64,000 nucleotides of DNA, taken from the NCBI RefSeq assembly GCF_016093295.1, contig NZ_JAEDAL010000001.1:186001-250000 (forward strand), in the 5' to 3' direction. Below, one piece after another: positions 62,907 through 64,000 of this stretch. This DNA is from Inhella gelatinilytica (GTDB lineage Bacteria > Pseudomonadota > Gammaproteobacteria > Burkholderiales > Burkholderiaceae_C). The position numbers and the translations under genes were made by a program. The notes beneath the pieces are model-generated. The model saw nothing but the letters and a program-made list of their open reading frames with translations. It did not search any database and was not told the origin of the DNA. Each line of letters opens with the position of its first letter. The first letter of the stretch is position 1.

Positions 62907-63215
62907 TCAGTACAAATTGGCGCGCAGCACTTCGACTTCGGTGAAGCTGACCAGCACGCTGTAGTGCGGAGCGAAGCGCTGCAGCACCGTCTCGGCAATG
63001 GCATCGGCCACGGCCGCATCGCAGGTGACGCGCAGCTCGATGCTGCGGTCGCCCTCCCAGTCGCCCGCACGCTCGCCCTCGGGGAAGCCCCCGCGCACCT
63101 CGTAGAGCGTCCAGGCCTGAATCTGGTGCCGGCGCAGCTCGGCCAGCAGGCGAGGCTCCAGCGCCGCCTCGGCCACGATCTTGAGTTGGGTCTTGCGGTG
63201 TTTGGTCAGGCTCAT
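62907..63215 (-). CDS. P-II-like regulatory protein (SbtB-type)
   Basis: 102 residues from the ATG at 63213-63215, which overlaps the SbtA stop by ATGA. It has the ferredoxin-like P-II fold signature: LKIVAEAALEPRLLAELRRH, then IQAWTLYEVRGGFPEGERAG, and FAPHYSVLVSFTEVEVLRANL. The T-loop region is short and lacks the Tyr51 uridylylation site of GlnB. In cyanobacteria SbtB-type proteins inhibit SbtA and bind cAMP/ATP; here the linkage to sbtA suggests the same kind of control. Confidence 0.86.
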   Translation of the reverse strand: MSLTKHRKTQLKIVAEAALEPRLLAELRRHQIQAWTLYEVRGGFPEGERAGDWEGDRSIELRVTCDAAVADAIAETVLQRFAPHYSVLVSFTEVEVLRANLY

Positions 63216-64000
63216 GGGGTCCAACTCTGCGCGAGCTTCAAATACAGCGGGATGCCAATCAGCAGGTTAAAGGGGAAGGTCACCCCGAGCGCACAGGCAA
63301 TCGCCAAACCGGTGTTGGCCTGCGGCACCGCCACCCGCACGGCGGCCGGCGCGGCGATATAGCTGGCACTCGCGGCCAGCGTGGCCAGCAGGGCCACGCC
63401 GCCGGCCTGCAGGCCCAGCAACCACCCTGTCGCAGCACCAGCCAAGGCCAGCAGGGGCGGCAGCACGCAGCCCAGCAGCACGAGCTTCATGCCGTGTTTG
63501 CGCAGAGCCGGAATTTGCCCCCCCGCGACCAGGCCCAGTTCCAGCAGAAACAGCGCGAGCACGCCCTTGAAGGGGTCGACAAACACGGCCTTGATGGGGG
63601 CCACGCCAGCGTCCCCCGCCACGGCGCCGATCAAGAGCCCACCCAGCAGCAGCAGCACCGACTTGCCGAGCAGCACCTCGTGGGCAAGCAAGCCCCAGCG
63701 CAAGGGGCTGCCGCCCTCGCGGCCCATCGCCAGGCGCGCCAGCACGATGCCGACCACCAAGCCCGGCGCCTCCATCACGGCGACCCACAAGGCCGCATGG
63801 CTTTCATGGGGCAGCCCCGCCCGCTGCACGGCGGCCAGGCCCACGGCAAAGGTCACGACGCTGACCGAGCCATAGTGGGCGGCCAAGCCCGCAGCATCCA
63901 CCGCGCGCAGCCCGGCCAGCCGCAGCAACGGGCTCACGCCCAAGGGAATCAGCGCCCCCAGCAGCATGACCGCCCCCACCTGGGGCGCCAGCGCCATCAG
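63212..64000 (-). CDS. sbtA: Sodium-dependent bicarbonate transporter family permease (SbtA-like), 5' end outside window
   Basis: The frame runs off the right edge; 261 residues are seen from an internal Met at 63997. Hydrophobic helices are regular (VGAVMLLGALIPLGVSPLLR, SVSVVTFAVGLAAVQRAGLP, VLLGKSVLLLLGGLLIGAVA, LVLLGCVLPPLLALAGAATG). The SASYIAAPAAVRVAVPQANT segment matches the conserved serine-rich substrate motif of SbtA permeases, and FPFNLLIGIPLYLKLAQSWT closes the protein. SbtA takes up HCO3- with Na+. The overlapping P-II-like gene strongly supports the family call. Whether the substrate in this organism is bicarbonate is not shown. Confidence 0.9.
   Translation of the reverse strand: MMALAPQVGAVMLLGALIPLGVSPLLRLAGLRAVDAAGLAAHYGSVSVVTFAVGLAAVQRAGLPHESHAALWVAVMEAPGLVVGIVLARLAMGREGGSPLRWGLLAHEVLLGKSVLLLLGGLLIGAVAGDAGVAPIKAVFVDPFKGVLALFLLELGLVAGGQIPALRKHGMKLVLLGCVLPPLLALAGAATGWLLGLQAGGVALLATLAASASYIAAPAAVRVAVPQANTGLAIACALGVTFPFNLLIGIPLYLKLAQSWTP

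Overview
The window is GC-rich, densely coding bacterial chromosome. Its content points to a betaproteobacterium of the order Burkholderiales, probably the Roseateles/Inhella/Rubrivivax group: a fused indolepyruvate ferredoxin oxidoreductase, an Oar-like TonB receptor, LytS/LytTR pairs, FIST/hybrid-kinase signalling and a bkd operon. This placement is inference from gene content; there is no rRNA or other marker here. I saw no tRNA, rRNA, CRISPR array, prophage or intact insertion sequence. The genes look like ordinary free-living heterotroph functions: amino-acid and branched-chain keto-acid oxidation, secreted proteolysis, and much two-component and c-di-GMP signalling.

Layout. 1-1880: 5' part of a TonB-dependent receptor. 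2105-7923: a tight minus-strand signalling operon (cheZ, REC-HD-GYP, FIST sensor, hybrid histidine kinase). 8061-12155: an Lrp/AsnC regulator divergent from the indolepyruvate oxidoreductase. 12185-18608: a co-directional minus-strand run (isomerase, acyl-CoA dehydrogenase, unknown protein, NTF2-like protein, SDR, prohibitin-like protein with a small membrane partner, thiolase). 18746-21177: an orphan periplasmic binding protein and a secreted M4 metallopeptidase. 21408-27432: a membrane protein divergent from a complete branched-chain 2-oxoacid dehydrogenase operon (bkdA1-bkdA2-bkdB-lpdV). 27440-36464: small metabolic, peptidase and membrane genes, including an S41 peptidase broken by an in-frame amber codon. 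36791-45220: orphan binding proteins, an extradiol dioxygenase, an old-yellow-enzyme/MerR pair, a degenerate HD-GYP protein and an alpha/beta hydrolase. 45305-52112: a REC-GGDEF cyclase divergent from a giant propeller-type sensor kinase, followed by a porin and a PstS-like protein. 52198-55688: a KefC-type antiporter and a BNR-repeat lipoprotein. 55698-59774: two tandem paralogous LytS/LytTR systems. 59883-64000: DUF3667, DUF885 and 2TM proteins, and an SbtA/P-II-like bicarbonate-transport pair cut by the window end.

The most interesting signals are: (i) paired 9-bp direct repeats, with a 20-21 bp period like LytTR operators, upstream of both LytS genes and again between lepB and an M14 peptidase gene, which suggests a small regulon; (ii) the in-frame TAG in the S41 peptidase gene, just before its conserved GDAH motif; (iii) a short CheZ in an operon with a REC-HD-GYP protein, a FIST sensor and a hybrid kinase and no other che gene; (iv) a 27-bp REP-like palindrome in two copies, one next to a possible transposase-tail fragment; (v) a 28-bp palindrome upstream of the M4 protease. 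I saw no obviously new defence or mobile system.
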